Assembly: GCF_016950255.1 (NCBI RefSeq)
Contig: NZ_JACGFN010000001.1
Span: 2,294,001-2,358,000 of the forward strand
Reading direction: 5' to 3'
DNA from: Pectobacterium brasiliense
GTDB taxonomy: Bacteria; Pseudomonadota; Gammaproteobacteria; Enterobacterales; Enterobacteriaceae
DNA length: 64,000 nucleotides
Shown here: in pieces, positions 7,974 through 17,100 of the stretch
Numbering within the stretch: the first letter of the stretch is position 1
How the letters are laid out: each line of letters begins with the position of its first letter
Notes under the pieces: generated by a model
Databases searched by the model: none
The model's input: only the letters and a program-made list of their open reading frames with translations
Told to the model about the DNA's origin: nothing
Position numbers and translations under genes: made by a program

Positions 7974-9044
7974 ATGACTTTTTCTCTCCCTCCCCGCCTC
8001 CCTATGCTAACCGCACTGATCACGGGGATTCCTGTTATGGCGTTTGCTACAACCTTCGCTGATAGCACTTTTTTTCATAAAGACTGGGAAGTGGTCTGTG
8101 ATAACACGCTAACGTGCCGGGCTGCCGGCTACTCGCCAGAAGAGCAGTACACGGGAGAAGAGGAAGATGTGCCAGGTGTCTCACTGCTTCTCACGCGCCA
8201 TGCCGGGCAAAATACGCCAATAACGGCTGAGGTTACGCTCGCTGAGGTAGAAAAGGAAATTCCTAAAGGCACCAAGCTCACGCTAACCGTTGACGGTGTC
8301 GATAAAGGCCTACTCACCTCAACCGGAGACAATCTCTGGCAGCTCAATGAGACGCAGATTCCCCTCGTCCTACAGGCTCTAAAAGGAAGCGGGAAAGTGG
8401 CTTTTCATCACAATGGTGTCGTTTCCGAACTGTCCGGGGCGGGTGCCTACGCGGGACTGCTAAAGATGGATGAGAAGCAAGGTCGCATTGGGACAACGGA
8501 TGCCATCACCAAAAAAGGAAATAAAAACAGTGTATTATCTGCTGTAGCTGCCCCCGTTATCAACGCAGCAGCCACTAAGCAGGAGGCATCGCGGACTCTG
8601 ACGGATGCAGAACAGTCGGCTATCCAGAAAAAACTGCTTAAGACGTTAAAAGCAGATGACTGCGACAGTTTCCCACCGCAAGATTATCAAGAAGCAGAAC
8701 CGATTGAACGCATTCCATTGAATGACAGTATGTCCCTACTCAGCACGCTTTGCTGGCGCGCGGCTTATAACGAAGGCTACGCTTACTGGGTTATCGACAA
8801 CGCCATGCAAACCCAGCCGCAGCTTGTGACCACAATCGGTGTAGGCTACGAAAACGGTGAAATTACCGCAGTACAGAAAGGGCGTGGACTCGCGGACTGC
8901 ATGAGCTATAACGCATGGATATGGGATGGCAAAGCATTCCAGCAGAGCAGTGCATCGTTCACAGGTTCATGCCGTATGATCCGCCTGGGCGGCACCTGGG
9001 ATTTACCCTACTGGACGACGACGGTGGTGAAACCGGGTAAATGA
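7974..9044 (+). CDS. DUF1176 family exported protein
   Basis: This 356-residue protein looks exported: a hydrophobic N-terminus of about 28 residues ends in MAFATTFADS. The mature part begins with FHKDWEVVCDNTLTCRAAGYSPE, the characteristic opening of DUF1176 proteins ("W-x-V-x-C-D-N-x-x-x-C-x-A"), and ends with a repeat-like half containing CDSFPPQD, GVGYENGEITAVQKGRGLADCMSYNAWIWDGK and GTWDLPYWTT. Six cysteines in the mature part suggest periplasmic disulfides. The start follows GGAAA closely. The family has no established function that I know. It stands alone, with the divergent lpxP upstream, so context does not help. Confidence 0.78.
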   Translation: MTFSLPPRLPMLTALITGIPVMAFATTFADSTFFHKDWEVVCDNTLTCRAAGYSPEEQYTGEEEDVPGVSLLLTRHAGQNTPITAEVTLAEVEKEIPKGTKLTLTVDGVDKGLLTSTGDNLWQLNETQIPLVLQALKGSGKVAFHHNGVVSELSGAGAYAGLLKMDEKQGRIGTTDAITKKGNKNSVLSAVAAPVINAAATKQEASRTLTDAEQSAIQKKLLKTLKADDCDSFPPQDYQEAEPIERIPLNDSMSLLSTLCWRAAYNEGYAYWVIDNAMQTQPQLVTTIGVGYENGEITAVQKGRGLADCMSYNAWIWDGKAFQQSSASFTGSCRMIRLGGTWDLPYWTTTVVKPGK

Positions 9045-9137
9045 AAGGAATTGAGGTCACTCGCTAGCCTCAAATTCAATCAGAGTAAAGCGCGTCAGGG
9101 TAACCGCTCTGATCGCGCCTGCATTAACCCAACAAAA

Positions 9138-9530
9138 TCAGTCAAGAAGTGTTGTTCCATAAGAGTTATCAATTGTGCAAAGCCAGTTTCCATTAGCGTC
9201 ATTCCTGAACACGTAGGTTGCTCGTCGCGTTGTGGTGACAATACTCCCCTGCTCATCTGGATAATGAAGAACGGTTTCCATGATAACTAAAGCGTCGCCA
9301 CCCCCCTCAATGACCTGCATGTTTCCTTGCTCAACAACCAGTTGATTTTTAAAATAATCGGCAATAGCGACAAATGCTTTTCTTATGTCATCTTTTCCTC
9401 TTGCCACCATGCCTGGCTTGATAACCAGTGCCGCATCCTCAGCGTAATAACTCATCAGAGCATCAAAATTTCGCTCAGAGATTGCTTTATCACAGGCTTC
9501 AATAATTTCGCGTATCGGATGTGGTTTCAT
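9138..9530 (-). CDS. SnoaL/NTF2-like protein (DUF4440 type)
   Basis: The product of about 130 residues has the shape of a single NTF2-like (SnoaL/DUF4440) cone domain: an N-terminal helical part (EIIEACDKAISERNFDALMSYYAEDAALV), a KDDIRKAFVAIADYF helix, and a run of beta strands (VIMETVLHYPDEQGSIVTTTRRATYVFRNDANGNWLCTIDNS). The protein probably forms a small dimer with a central pocket; the family includes isomerases, ketosteroid-type enzymes and non-enzymatic partners, and no catalytic pair can be assigned here. I start at ATG 9530 (MKPHPIRE), 9 bp after GAGG; the in-frame ATG two codons earlier is almost as good. It is a single gene with no operon partners. Confidence 0.7.
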   Translation of the reverse strand: MKPHPIREIIEACDKAISERNFDALMSYYAEDAALVIKPGMVARGKDDIRKAFVAIADYFKNQLVVEQGNMQVIEGGGDALVIMETVLHYPDEQGSIVTTTRRATYVFRNDANGNWLCTIDNSYGTTLLD

Positions 9531-9799
9531 AAGCATTGACCTCAGTAAAGTGGCGTAAAAAAACCAATAGAAATAACACACAACCCTATGATAATAGAGA
9601 TGTTATTCATAATAATCTCTTGTATTCAGATTGCGAGAAAATTCTGCATTATGAATGCTCTGCTTTTTCGGGGATTACCCTACACATTAGCCTGTAGATT
9701 TAGATAGACGCGTGTTTTCCCTGAACGACTGAGAAATCGTGAAAAGCCTTGTGGTGACTGGATTTATTGGACTTGAGTGGACGATGATGGAAGAGAACT

Positions 9800-9873
9800 T
9801 GGAGCGAGTGAAGGGAATCGAACCCTCGTATGCAGCTTGGGAAGCTGCCGTTCTACCATTGAACTACACTCGC
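9800..9873 (-). tRNA. glyU: tRNA-Gly, anticodon CCC
   Basis: Read on the minus strand, a full cloverleaf is present: acceptor GCGAGTG/CACTCGC, D-arm AGTTCAATGGTAGAAC, anticodon stem GCAGC/GCTGC with loop TTCCCAA (anticodon CCC), T-arm GAGGGTTCGATTCCCTT, discriminator T and an encoded CCA (74 nt). It closely resembles the E. coli glyU product. No duplicated 3' end or integrase lies nearby, so it is not marked as an island boundary here. Confidence 0.95.
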
Positions 9874-9890
9874 ACGCAGAAACGACTGGC

Positions 9891-9918
9891 ATTATAGCGC
9901 TATGCCGTTGCCGAGCAA
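9891..9918 (-). promoter_or_regulatory. Promoter of tRNA-Gly
   Basis: On the minus strand a -35-like TTGCTC (9913-9918) and a perfect -10 TATAAT (9891-9896) are separated by 16 bp, ending 17 bp before the mature tRNA 5' end. The position and perfect -10 fit a stable-RNA promoter. Confidence 0.65.
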
Positions 9919-9954
9919 GTAAAAAACCCGGCAAAGTGCTGATGTTTTAGTCGG

Positions 9955-10638
9955 TTATGCGGCTGTGGAGAGCGGTAGAAACAGCGTCTCATAGCCATTG
10001 GAAATGACGTGCCAGGCAAAGTAGGCAAATAGCAGCGCAGAAATCAGGCTGCAATAGAATGAGATCCGTTCTTTCAGCAGGCGCTGACCGTACTTCACCA
10101 ACGCGGCAAGGAAGAACGTCCACAGCACGCCGCCGACGAAAAAGCCCAGCAGAAACAGGCCGATCATGAAAGCAGAGCCATCGGTAGACTGCGCGATAAT
10201 CGTGCCGCCAATCGCTGCAAACCACAGTAACGCCGTCGGTGACGCCAGCGCCATGCCGACGCCGCTGAGAAATTCGGTATAGCGGGCAGGTGGCGCAATA
10301 AAACCCGCTGCATTCGCTGTCGCAGACAGGTCGGCGAAGCGTTTAACCTGATAGTCACGCCATGCCGCGCGCGCCATGCTGAACGTCATCCAGATCAGAA
10401 TTAGTCCGCCGCCAATCCATAACACCCAGCGGACGGGCGTCAGGTTAAAGACCACCGCCAGACCCAGCACTGACAGAGTGGCATAAAACAGATCGCCGAA
10501 ACAGGAACCCAGCCCGATATAAAACGCCGAGCGCGCGCCGTGCCGCAGCCCACGGTTAATAATCGCGGTATTGACCATTCCCAGATCGAGACAGAGTGAC
10601 AGGGATAGCAGCATCCCCGTGAAGACAACTAACAGCAT
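9955..10638 (-). CDS. LysE-family amino-acid/metabolite exporter
   Basis: This 227-residue membrane protein has about six hydrophobic segments and the LysE/RhtB-family layout: MLLVVFTGMLLSLSLCLDLGMVNTAIINRGLRHG at the N-terminus, then a charged linker near residue 100 and ASPTALLWFAAIGG in the middle. The family exports amino acids or related small solutes; the substrate here is unknown. An AAGGGA ribosome binding site precedes the ATG at 10638. The gene lies 62 bp downstream of an AraC-family regulator on the same strand, a common pairing in which the regulator controls the exporter. Confidence 0.78.
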   Translation of the reverse strand: MLLVVFTGMLLSLSLCLDLGMVNTAIINRGLRHGARSAFYIGLGSCFGDLFYATLSVLGLAVVFNLTPVRWVLWIGGGLILIWMTFSMARAAWRDYQVKRFADLSATANAAGFIAPPARYTEFLSGVGMALASPTALLWFAAIGGTIIAQSTDGSAFMIGLFLLGFFVGGVLWTFFLAALVKYGQRLLKERISFYCSLISALLFAYFAWHVISNGYETLFLPLSTAA

Positions 10639-10700
10639 GGTATTCCCTTCGAGCGTTAAGCAATAAGGCGAGTGTAGAGCCGAAGGGAAACGCTGTATTG

Positions 10701-11456
10701 TCAAAAATTGATACGGCGGAATTGCCCCGGCGTCATGGCGTTATAGCGGTTGAAAGCCTTCGTGAAATGCGCCTGATCGGCAAACCCGACATCGCCCGCA
10801 ACCTGACTAATCGCAGCGCCCTGCCGCAACAGCTCCCGCGCTTTACACATGCGTCGCTGCATCAACCACGCCAGAGGCGGTAGCCCGACTGCCTGATTAA
10901 ACGAGCGCACCAGATGGGCGACCGACAGATTTTCCTGCTGTGCGAGCTGGTCGAGCGTGGGGACATCGCTGAGATCGTTCAGCAACCCGTCTTTTATCCG
11001 TGTGATCCGCTCTGCTTCTTTGAGCTGTCCCTGAGACGGCATAGGATGCTGGTTTTCCATCAACCCCGCCAGCAGCAGGATAATACGCTCCTGACGCGTG
11101 CTATCGTCCAAATCAGAGGTGACGAGCTGTTTTAACTCAGACGCCAACTGTGACGACGGATTCCAGCCCCTTGAGAACCGAAAGGTTTGGTGGAAATAAT
11201 GCTCGAATGCCTGTGGGTGAACGTACAAGGATGCGCACTGCCAGCGATCAAACGCGTTGTCGCTACCTTGTAGCTGATTGGGATTGTAGGTCGTCACCAT
11301 ATCGTTGGTGGCAACAAAAGTCTCTCCATCCAGCCAGACCGTTTCCAATCCGCTGAGATTAGCGCTGATGACAAACTCGTCGTGCGTATGCCGTGGAAAA
11401 CTACGGCCGTTGGTTAACAGCGCCAGTTCGAACCAGGCATCGCGGTACGTCATCAT
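10701..11456 (-). CDS. AraC-family transcriptional regulator
   Basis: The protein of about 251 residues has an N-terminal cupin-type sensing domain (HTHDEFVISANLSGLETVWLDGE) and a C-terminal double helix-turn-helix of AraC type (about residues 165-250: TLDQLAQQENLSVAHLVRSFNQAVGLPPLAWLMQRRMCKARELL, then ISQVAGDVGFADQAHFTKAFNRYNAMTPGQFRR). It is followed by a LysE-family exporter gene 62 bp downstream, the likely target. I use the ATG pair at 11451-11456; an in-frame start 20 codons upstream lacks a ribosome binding site, but the site for the chosen start is also weak, so the exact N-terminus is uncertain. Confidence 0.82.
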   Translation of the reverse strand: MMTYRDAWFELALLTNGRSFPRHTHDEFVISANLSGLETVWLDGETFVATNDMVTTYNPNQLQGSDNAFDRWQCASLYVHPQAFEHYFHQTFRFSRGWNPSSQLASELKQLVTSDLDDSTRQERIILLLAGLMENQHPMPSQGQLKEAERITRIKDGLLNDLSDVPTLDQLAQQENLSVAHLVRSFNQAVGLPPLAWLMQRRMCKARELLRQGAAISQVAGDVGFADQAHFTKAFNRYNAMTPGQFRRINF

Positions 11457-11669
11457 GAGAGGGTTCCGGCAGTGAATGAATGCCTGAAAATAGCATCTTC
11501 CCCCGTTGGGGGACAATCACAGAATGACGACAAGAATGCGGAGATAAAACGAGGTGATAATACTATCGAGGTGAGATCGAGATACACGGGGCTACCACAG
11601 TGCGAGGTGTCCCTACGAAAAAAATCATCCCATTGTTTTACATAAAATTTTTCATTATCGATAATAAAA

Positions 11670-11693
11670 AAACCGGTGCAATTGCACCGGTTT
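11670..11693 (-). terminator. Rho-independent terminator of lysS
   Basis: AAACCGGTGCAA pairs with TTGCACCGGTTT as a perfect 24-bp palindrome, and on the minus strand it is followed by TTTTATTAT after the stem's own T residues. It is 47 bp beyond the lysS stop and ends the xerD-to-lysS series. Confidence 0.88.
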
Positions 11694-11740
11694 AATAAAG
11701 TATGACAACAATGTCAGGCTGACTTTTTACGCTCAGCTGC

Positions 11741-13258
11741 TTACTTCTGTGGACGCATCGTCGGGAACAGGATCACGTCGCGGATAGTGTGGCTGTTAGT
11801 GAACAACATCACCATACGGTCGATACCGATACCCAAACCCGCGGTTGGCGGCAGGCCGTGTTCCAGCGCGGTCACGTAGTCTTCGTCGTAGAACATCGCT
11901 TCGTCATCGCCTGCATCTTTAGCGTTCACCTGCTGAGCAAAACGCTCTGCCTGATCTTCGGCATCGTTCAGCTCGGAGAAGCCGTTACCGATTTCACGGC
12001 CGCCGATGAAGAACTCAAAGCGATCGGTGATTTCTGGGTTCTGATCGTTACGACGCGCCAGCGGTGACACTTCAGCCGGATATTCGGTGATGAAGGTTGG
12101 CTGGATCAGGCTGCTTTCTGCCGTTTCTTCGAAGATCTCGGTCACGATGCGGCCCAGCCCCCAGCTTTTCTCGATCTTGATCCCCAGAGACTGGGCGATC
12201 GCGGTCGCTTTCTCCAGATCGTCCAGATCGGCAACGTTGGTTTCAGGACGGTATTTGCAGATCGCTTCGCGCATCGTCAGCTTCTCGAACGGCTTACCGA
12301 AGTCGAATGTCTGGTCGCCGTATTGCACCGTCGTCGAGCCCAGCACGTCCTGCGTCAGCGTACGGAACAGGTTCTCCGTCAACACAATCAGGTCTTTATA
12401 ATCGGCATACGCCATATAAAGTTCCATCATGGTGAATTCAGGGTTGTGACGCGGGGAAACGCCTTCGTTACGGAAGTTACGGTTGATCTCAAACACACGC
12501 TCAAAACCACCCACAACCAGACGCTTCAGATACAGTTCCGGCGCGATGCGCAGGTACATGTCGATGTCCAGCGCGTTATGGTGCGTGATAAACGGACGGG
12601 CAGACGCACCGCCGGGGATCACCTGCATCATCGGCGTTTCGACTTCCATAAAACCGTGATCGACCATGAAGCTACGGATCGCCGCCATCACTTTGGAACG
12701 AATGCGGAAGGTATTACGAGATTCGTCGTTGGCAATCAGATCCAGATAACGTTGACGATAGCGAGTTTCCTGATCGGCCAGACCGTGGAATTTATCCGGC
12801 AGCGGACGCAGCGCTTTGGTCAGCAGACGCAGTTCGGTACAGTGAATGGACAGCTCGCCAGTTTTGGTTTTGAACAACTTACCGCGCGCGCCCAGAATAT
12901 CGCCCAGATCCCACTTCTTGAACTGCTCGTTATAGATGCCTTCCGCCAGATCGTCGCGGGAAACATACAGCTGAATACGGCCACCGACGTCCTGCAAGGT
13001 CACGAAAGAGGCTTTACCCATGATGCGACGGGTCATCATACGGCCCGCGACAGTCACTTCAACGCCCAGTTCTTCCAGCTCTTCGTTCTCTTTGGCATCG
13101 AACTCAGCGTGCAGACGATCGGACGTGCTGTCACGGCGGAAATCATTCGGGAATGCGATCCCGGTTTCACGCAGCGCCACCAGCTTTTCACGACGCGTTT
13201 TTAATTCGTTATTCAGATCTTGCGCCTGATCGGCACCCTGTGATTGTGATTCAGCCAT
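11741..13258 (-). CDS. lysS: Lysyl-tRNA synthetase, class II
   Basis: This 505-residue cytoplasmic enzyme charges tRNA-Lys with lysine. An N-terminal OB-fold anticodon-binding domain (about residues 65-145: [25 protein letters not shown]) precedes the class II catalytic core. Motif 1 is near [21 protein letters not shown], motif 2 is [18 protein letters not shown] and motif 3 is [16 protein letters not shown]. Length matches the E. coli enzyme (505). It follows prfB by 8 bp, reproducing the conserved prfB-lysS pair, and a strong terminator follows. E. coli also has a heat-inducible paralogue (lysU); the context identifies this one as lysS. Confidence 0.97.
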   Translation of the reverse strand: MAESQSQGADQAQDLNNELKTRREKLVALRETGIAFPNDFRRDSTSDRLHAEFDAKENEELEELGVEVTVAGRMMTRRIMGKASFVTLQDVGGRIQLYVSRDDLAEGIYNEQFKKWDLGDILGARGKLFKTKTGELSIHCTELRLLTKALRPLPDKFHGLADQETRYRQRYLDLIANDESRNTFRIRSKVMAAIRSFMVDHGFMEVETPMMQVIPGGASARPFITHHNALDIDMYLRIAPELYLKRLVVGGFERVFEINRNFRNEGVSPRHNPEFTMMELYMAYADYKDLIVLTENLFRTLTQDVLGSTTVQYGDQTFDFGKPFEKLTMREAICKYRPETNVADLDDLEKATAIAQSLGIKIEKSWGLGRIVTEIFEETAESSLIQPTFITEYPAEVSPLARRNDQNPEITDRFEFFIGGREIGNGFSELNDAEDQAERFAQQVNAKDAGDDEAMFYDEDYVTALEHGLPPTAGLGIGIDRMVMLFTNSHTIRDVILFPTMRPQK

Positions 13259-13266
13259 GTGAATTC

Positions 13267-14365
13267 TTATAACCCCGCTTTTAAACTTGCTTCAATAAAT
13301 TTGTCCAGATCGCCATCCAGTACCGCCTGAGTGTTACGTGTTTCCACTCCGGTACGTAAATCTTTGATGCGCGAATCATCCAGAACATAGGAACGAATCT
13401 GGCTGCCCCAGCCGATATCAGATTTGTTGTCTTCCATCGCCTGTTTCTCAGCATTTTTCTTTTGCATCTCAAACTCGTACAGCTTCGCTTTCAGCTGTTT
13501 CATTGCCTGATCTTTGTTTTTATGCTGAGAACGGTCATTCTGACACTGCGTGACAATGTTGGTCGGAATGTGGGTAATACGCACCGCGGACTCTGTCCGG
13601 TTAACGTGCTGACCACCCGCACCGGATGCGCGGTACACGTCAATACGCAGGTCGGCTGGATTGATTTCGATATCAATATCGTCATCCACTTCCGGGTAGA
13701 CAAACGCGGAGCTGAATGAGGTGTGACGGCGGCCGCCGGAATCGAATGGGCTCTTACGCACCAGACGGTGTACGCCCGTTTCAGTACGCAGCCAGCCAAA
13801 CGCATAGTCACCGATGATCTTGATGGTGGCGGATTTCGTACCGGCCACGTCACCGTCTGACTCTTCAATAATTTCGGTTTTAAACCCTTTGGCTTCCGCC
13901 CAACGCAGGTACATACGCACCAGCATACTGGCCCAGTCCTGCGCTTCCGTACCGCCAGAACCCGCCTGAATATCCAGGTAGCAATCCGCACTGTCGTACT
14001 GGCCGGAGAACATGCGACGGAACTCGAGCTGGCCTAATTTATTTTCCAGCGCGTCCAGTTCTACCGTGGTGTCATTGAACGTCTCTTCGTCATCTTCTTC
14101 CACCGCAAGCTCAAGCAGGCCGTTCACATCTTCCAGACCCTGAGTCAATTGATCGATGGTGTCGACGATAGCTTCCAGCGAGGAACGTTCTTTTCCCAAT
14201 GCCTGAGCGCGTTCAGGCTCATTCCAGACATCAGGCTGTTCCAGCTCGGCGTTTACTTCTTCGAGGCGTTCTTTCTTGGCATCATAGTCAAAGATACCCC
14301 CTAAGAACGGCACTACGTTCAGACAGATCCTGAATGCGGTTTTTTACCGGATTAATTTCAAACAT
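13267..14365 (-). CDS. prfB: Peptide chain release factor 2 (programmed +1 frameshift)
   Basis: RF2 releases the finished peptide at UGA and UAA codons. The coding sequence is in two parts: codons 1-25 run from ATG 14365 (MFEINPVKN...) to 14291, followed by an in-frame UGA at 14288-14290. Shifting by one base gives GAC and continues from 14289 to 13267. The joined protein is 365 residues, as in E. coli. The codon-recognition motif SPF (RKSPFDSGG) and catalytic GGQ (GAGGQHVN) are present. The frameshift signal, an internal Shine-Dalgarno AGGGGG three bases before CTT-TGA-C, is intact, so the usual autoregulation applies: low RF2 favours frameshifting and more RF2. It is 8 bp upstream of lysS. 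Confidence 0.97.
14288..14302 (-). promoter_or_regulatory. Programmed +1 frameshift site of prfB
   Basis: On the minus strand AGGGGG TAT CTT TGA C is present: a Shine-Dalgarno-like AGGGGG (14297-14302), the slippery CTT and the in-frame stop TGA (14288-14290). This is identical in layout to the E. coli RF2 autoregulatory site. Confidence 0.96.
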
Positions 14366-14479
14366 GATTTTTTATATTCTTACGTTAAGTCGTTGACAAC
14401 GGAATGGTGTAACCCGCCATTCTAGCGGATAAAAGGCCTATTTTATAGACTTTCTGCCCGCCGTATTCGGTTCACGCGG

Positions 14480-16240
14480 TCAGCGCGGCCACAGATGTTG
14501 GATCATCAATTGCACCGAGCGTTTACCGCGAAACTCGTTAATATCCAGCCGGTACACCATTTCCACTTCTTTAATACTGGGATCTGGCCAGATGCTAGTA
14601 TCGATATTGAACGCGATGCCGTCTAACAGCGGCACCTGCCCTGTTGCACCGATCGGTTCAAACATCGCTTTCAAATGGCGCTCTTTGAGTAGGCGGGGTT
14701 GCAGAATGCGGAAGCAGCCATCGAACGTCGGTTCGGGGAACGCCTGTCCCCACGGCCCCGCGTAGCGCAGCATTTCTGCCGTTGAGAGCAGATCCAGTTC
14801 CGGTAGCACCAGTTCACCATCAGACCAAACGACGCCTTCAAGCTGAGACGGATCGAGCCATTCGCCGACCAGTTCGCCGAAGCGCTGACGAAAATCCTCA
14901 AATCGATCTTCATGCAGCGATAGCCCTGCCGCCATCGCGTGTCCGCCAAACTTATCCATCATGCCGGGGTACAGCGTATCCAGCCGCTCCAACGCATCAC
15001 GCAGATGCAGGCCGGAAATGGAACGCCCCGACCCTTTCAGCATACCGTCGCCCGCAGGTGCAAAGGCAATCACCGGACGATGAAAACGCTCTTTGATACG
15101 CGATGCCAAAATGCCGACAACGCCCTGATGCCACTCTGGATGATACATTGCCAGACCGTAAGGTAATTCGGTGCGGGTACGTTCCAGCGATTCGCACAGG
15201 CGCAGCGCTTCGACCTGCATCCCCTGTTCGATTTCGCGACGATCCTGATTCAAGGCATCTAAATCGTTAGCTAGCATGCGCGCCTGAGTAATGTCATTAC
15301 TCAATAGCAGTTCGACGCCAACCGTCATGTCATCCAGCCGTCCAGCCGCATTAAGCCGTGGCCCAAGCGCAAAGCCTAAATCGCTGGCGACCAGTTGGCT
15401 GGCATCGCGGTTCGCCACTTCCAACAGCGCCCGAATGCCCGGACGACACTCGCCCGCACGAATGCGATTCAACCCCTGAGCGACCAGAATTCGGTTGTTG
15501 GCATCCAGCGGCACCACGTCAGCCACCGTGCCCAGCGCGACCAGATCCAGTAATTCGGTGAGATTCGGCTTCGCCAGCCCTTGCTGCGTAAACAAAGGTT
15601 GCGTAAACCAGTTGCTATCACGCAGGCGCACGAACAGGGCCATCATCAGGTAAAACGCGACGCCTACGCCAGCCAGTGCCTTGGAGGGAAACTGGCAGTC
15701 AGGCAAATTGGGATTAATCATAGCGTCGGCGTCAGGCAAGATTTCGCCCGGCAGGTGGTGATCGGTCACCAGCACCGTGATACCGCGCCGGTGCGCATCC
15801 TCGACACCCGCGTGAGAAGAGATCCCGTTATCCACGGTGACGATGAGCTTCGCCCCCAACTTCTCAGCCTGTAATACGACTTCCGGGCTTAATCCGTAGC
15901 CGTTTTCAAAACGGTTCGGCACCAGATATTTCACGTTCACGCCGCCCATACTGCGCAGCGCTAATACGGTGAGCGCCGTGCTGGTAGCACCATCGGCATC
16001 AAAGTCACCAACTATGACAATGCAGCGCTTTTCAGCCAGCGCCTGTTGCAGCAGGTCAATCGCTTTATCAATGCCGCTGAGCAAACGGTAATTGAGTAAA
16101 CCACTCAGGCCACGTTCCAGCTCCTGTGCACCTTTCACGCCGCGCTGCGCATAAAGGCGGCGCAGCAAAGGCGGAACGGTGTCAGGTAAATCAATGTCCT
16201 CCACCAGCGGACGCCGGCGGAGTTGGGTAATCATATCCAC
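14480..16240 (-). CDS. recJ: Single-stranded-DNA-specific exonuclease RecJ
   Basis: This 586-residue enzyme degrades single-stranded DNA 5' to 3' in recombination, base-excision and mismatch repair. DHH-family motifs are intact: motif I VGDFDADGATST, motif II VTVDNGISS, motif III VTDHHLPG, and the DHHA1 motif GGHAMAAG. Other conserved stretches are VALGTVADVVPLDANNR and AMYHPEWHQGVVGILASRIKE. It is a few residues longer than E. coli RecJ. It is 6 bp from dsbC upstream and is followed by prfB, the same order as in E. coli. MITQ, two codons into the frame, is an alternative start. Confidence 0.96.
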   Translation of the reverse strand: MDMITQLRRRPLVEDIDLPDTVPPLLRRLYAQRGVKGAQELERGLSGLLNYRLLSGIDKAIDLLQQALAEKRCIVIVGDFDADGATSTALTVLALRSMGGVNVKYLVPNRFENGYGLSPEVVLQAEKLGAKLIVTVDNGISSHAGVEDAHRRGITVLVTDHHLPGEILPDADAMINPNLPDCQFPSKALAGVGVAFYLMMALFVRLRDSNWFTQPLFTQQGLAKPNLTELLDLVALGTVADVVPLDANNRILVAQGLNRIRAGECRPGIRALLEVANRDASQLVASDLGFALGPRLNAAGRLDDMTVGVELLLSNDITQARMLANDLDALNQDRREIEQGMQVEALRLCESLERTRTELPYGLAMYHPEWHQGVVGILASRIKERFHRPVIAFAPAGDGMLKGSGRSISGLHLRDALERLDTLYPGMMDKFGGHAMAAGLSLHEDRFEDFRQRFGELVGEWLDPSQLEGVVWSDGELVLPELDLLSTAEMLRYAGPWGQAFPEPTFDGCFRILQPRLLKERHLKAMFEPIGATGQVPLLDGIAFNIDTSIWPDPSIKEVEMVYRLDINEFRGKRSVQLMIQHLWPR

Positions 16241-16246
16241 GTAGCA

Positions 16247-16963
16247 TTAACCGCCGGTTTTTTTCGAGGCTTTGTGTGCTTCCAGCATCGCCAGCATTTC
16301 TTTCGGCCCTTGATATCCCGGTACGACCATACCGTCTTGCAGCACGATGGCAGGGGTGCCCTGCACGCCAAACTGGATACCCAGTTGGTAATGCGCGGCG
16401 ATATCGGTTTTACACGTTGCTGCCGAGATCGCGTCGCCCTTCATCGCGCTATCAAACGCTTTATTGCGATCGGCCACGCACCAGATGGACTGCATATCTT
16501 TTGCTGCCGGCGATTTCATGCCCTGACGTGGGAAGGCCAGGTAGCGCACGGTAATGCCTAGCGCGTTGTAGTCTTTCATCTGTTCATGCAGTTTGTGGCA
16601 ATAGCCGCAGGTGATGTCGGTAAACACGGTGATAACGTGTTTTTCCTGCGCGGCTTTATACACAATCATCTGTTCCTGTAGCGCATCCAGCTTGCCGATC
16701 AGGATCTTATTGGTCGTGTTAACCGGCATGGTGCCGCTCACGTCATAAAGCGGGCCTTGCAGCAAATGCTTGCCGTCTTCGCTGATATACAGCACGCCGC
16801 TATCGGTAATGACGGTTTTCATGCCCGCCATCGGCGAAGGCAGGATTTCCGCCCCCTGCATGTCCAGACGCGTTAACGTCTGCTTGATCGCGGCATCATC
16901 GGCGTGTGCAAAATTGGTCGCCGTCGCCACCAGCAAAGAAAGCAGTAATAACCCTTTTTTCAT
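16247..16963 (-). CDS. dsbC: Thiol:disulfide interchange protein DsbC
   Basis: This 238-residue periplasmic isomerase shuffles wrong disulfides in exported proteins and is kept reduced by DsbD. A signal peptide of 21 residues ends in NFAHA before DDAAIK. The N-terminal dimerisation domain is followed by a thioredoxin fold with the active-site CGYC at Cys119-Cys122 and the structural pair Cys162/Cys184. The cis-proline region GTPAIV is present. Length and gene order (xerD-dsbC-recJ) match E. coli. Confidence 0.96.
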   Translation of the reverse strand: MKKGLLLLSLLVATATNFAHADDAAIKQTLTRLDMQGAEILPSPMAGMKTVITDSGVLYISEDGKHLLQGPLYDVSGTMPVNTTNKILIGKLDALQEQMIVYKAAQEKHVITVFTDITCGYCHKLHEQMKDYNALGITVRYLAFPRQGMKSPAAKDMQSIWCVADRNKAFDSAMKGDAISAATCKTDIAAHYQLGIQFGVQGTPAIVLQDGMVVPGYQGPKEMLAMLEAHKASKKTGG

Positions 16964-17100
16964 TTCATCAATCCTGTTTTTCGCAGCATGATCCGTAGCA
17001 AAATAGCCTTGTACCCATGCGCTGTGATAGTGAACGGGGTGTCCCGTCAGCCAGATAACGTCCTGTTACTCTGATAGTGACTCGATTGGTTATGTTATCC

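Noticed and set aside
9800..9873. tRNA-Gly as an integration site of a genomic island
   Set aside because: No integrase gene and no duplicated tRNA 3' end were seen in the surrounding sequence.
12323..13204. A 293-codon open frame opposite lysS
   Set aside because: It is a codon-bias shadow rich in His, Arg and Gln; lysS on the other strand is unambiguous.
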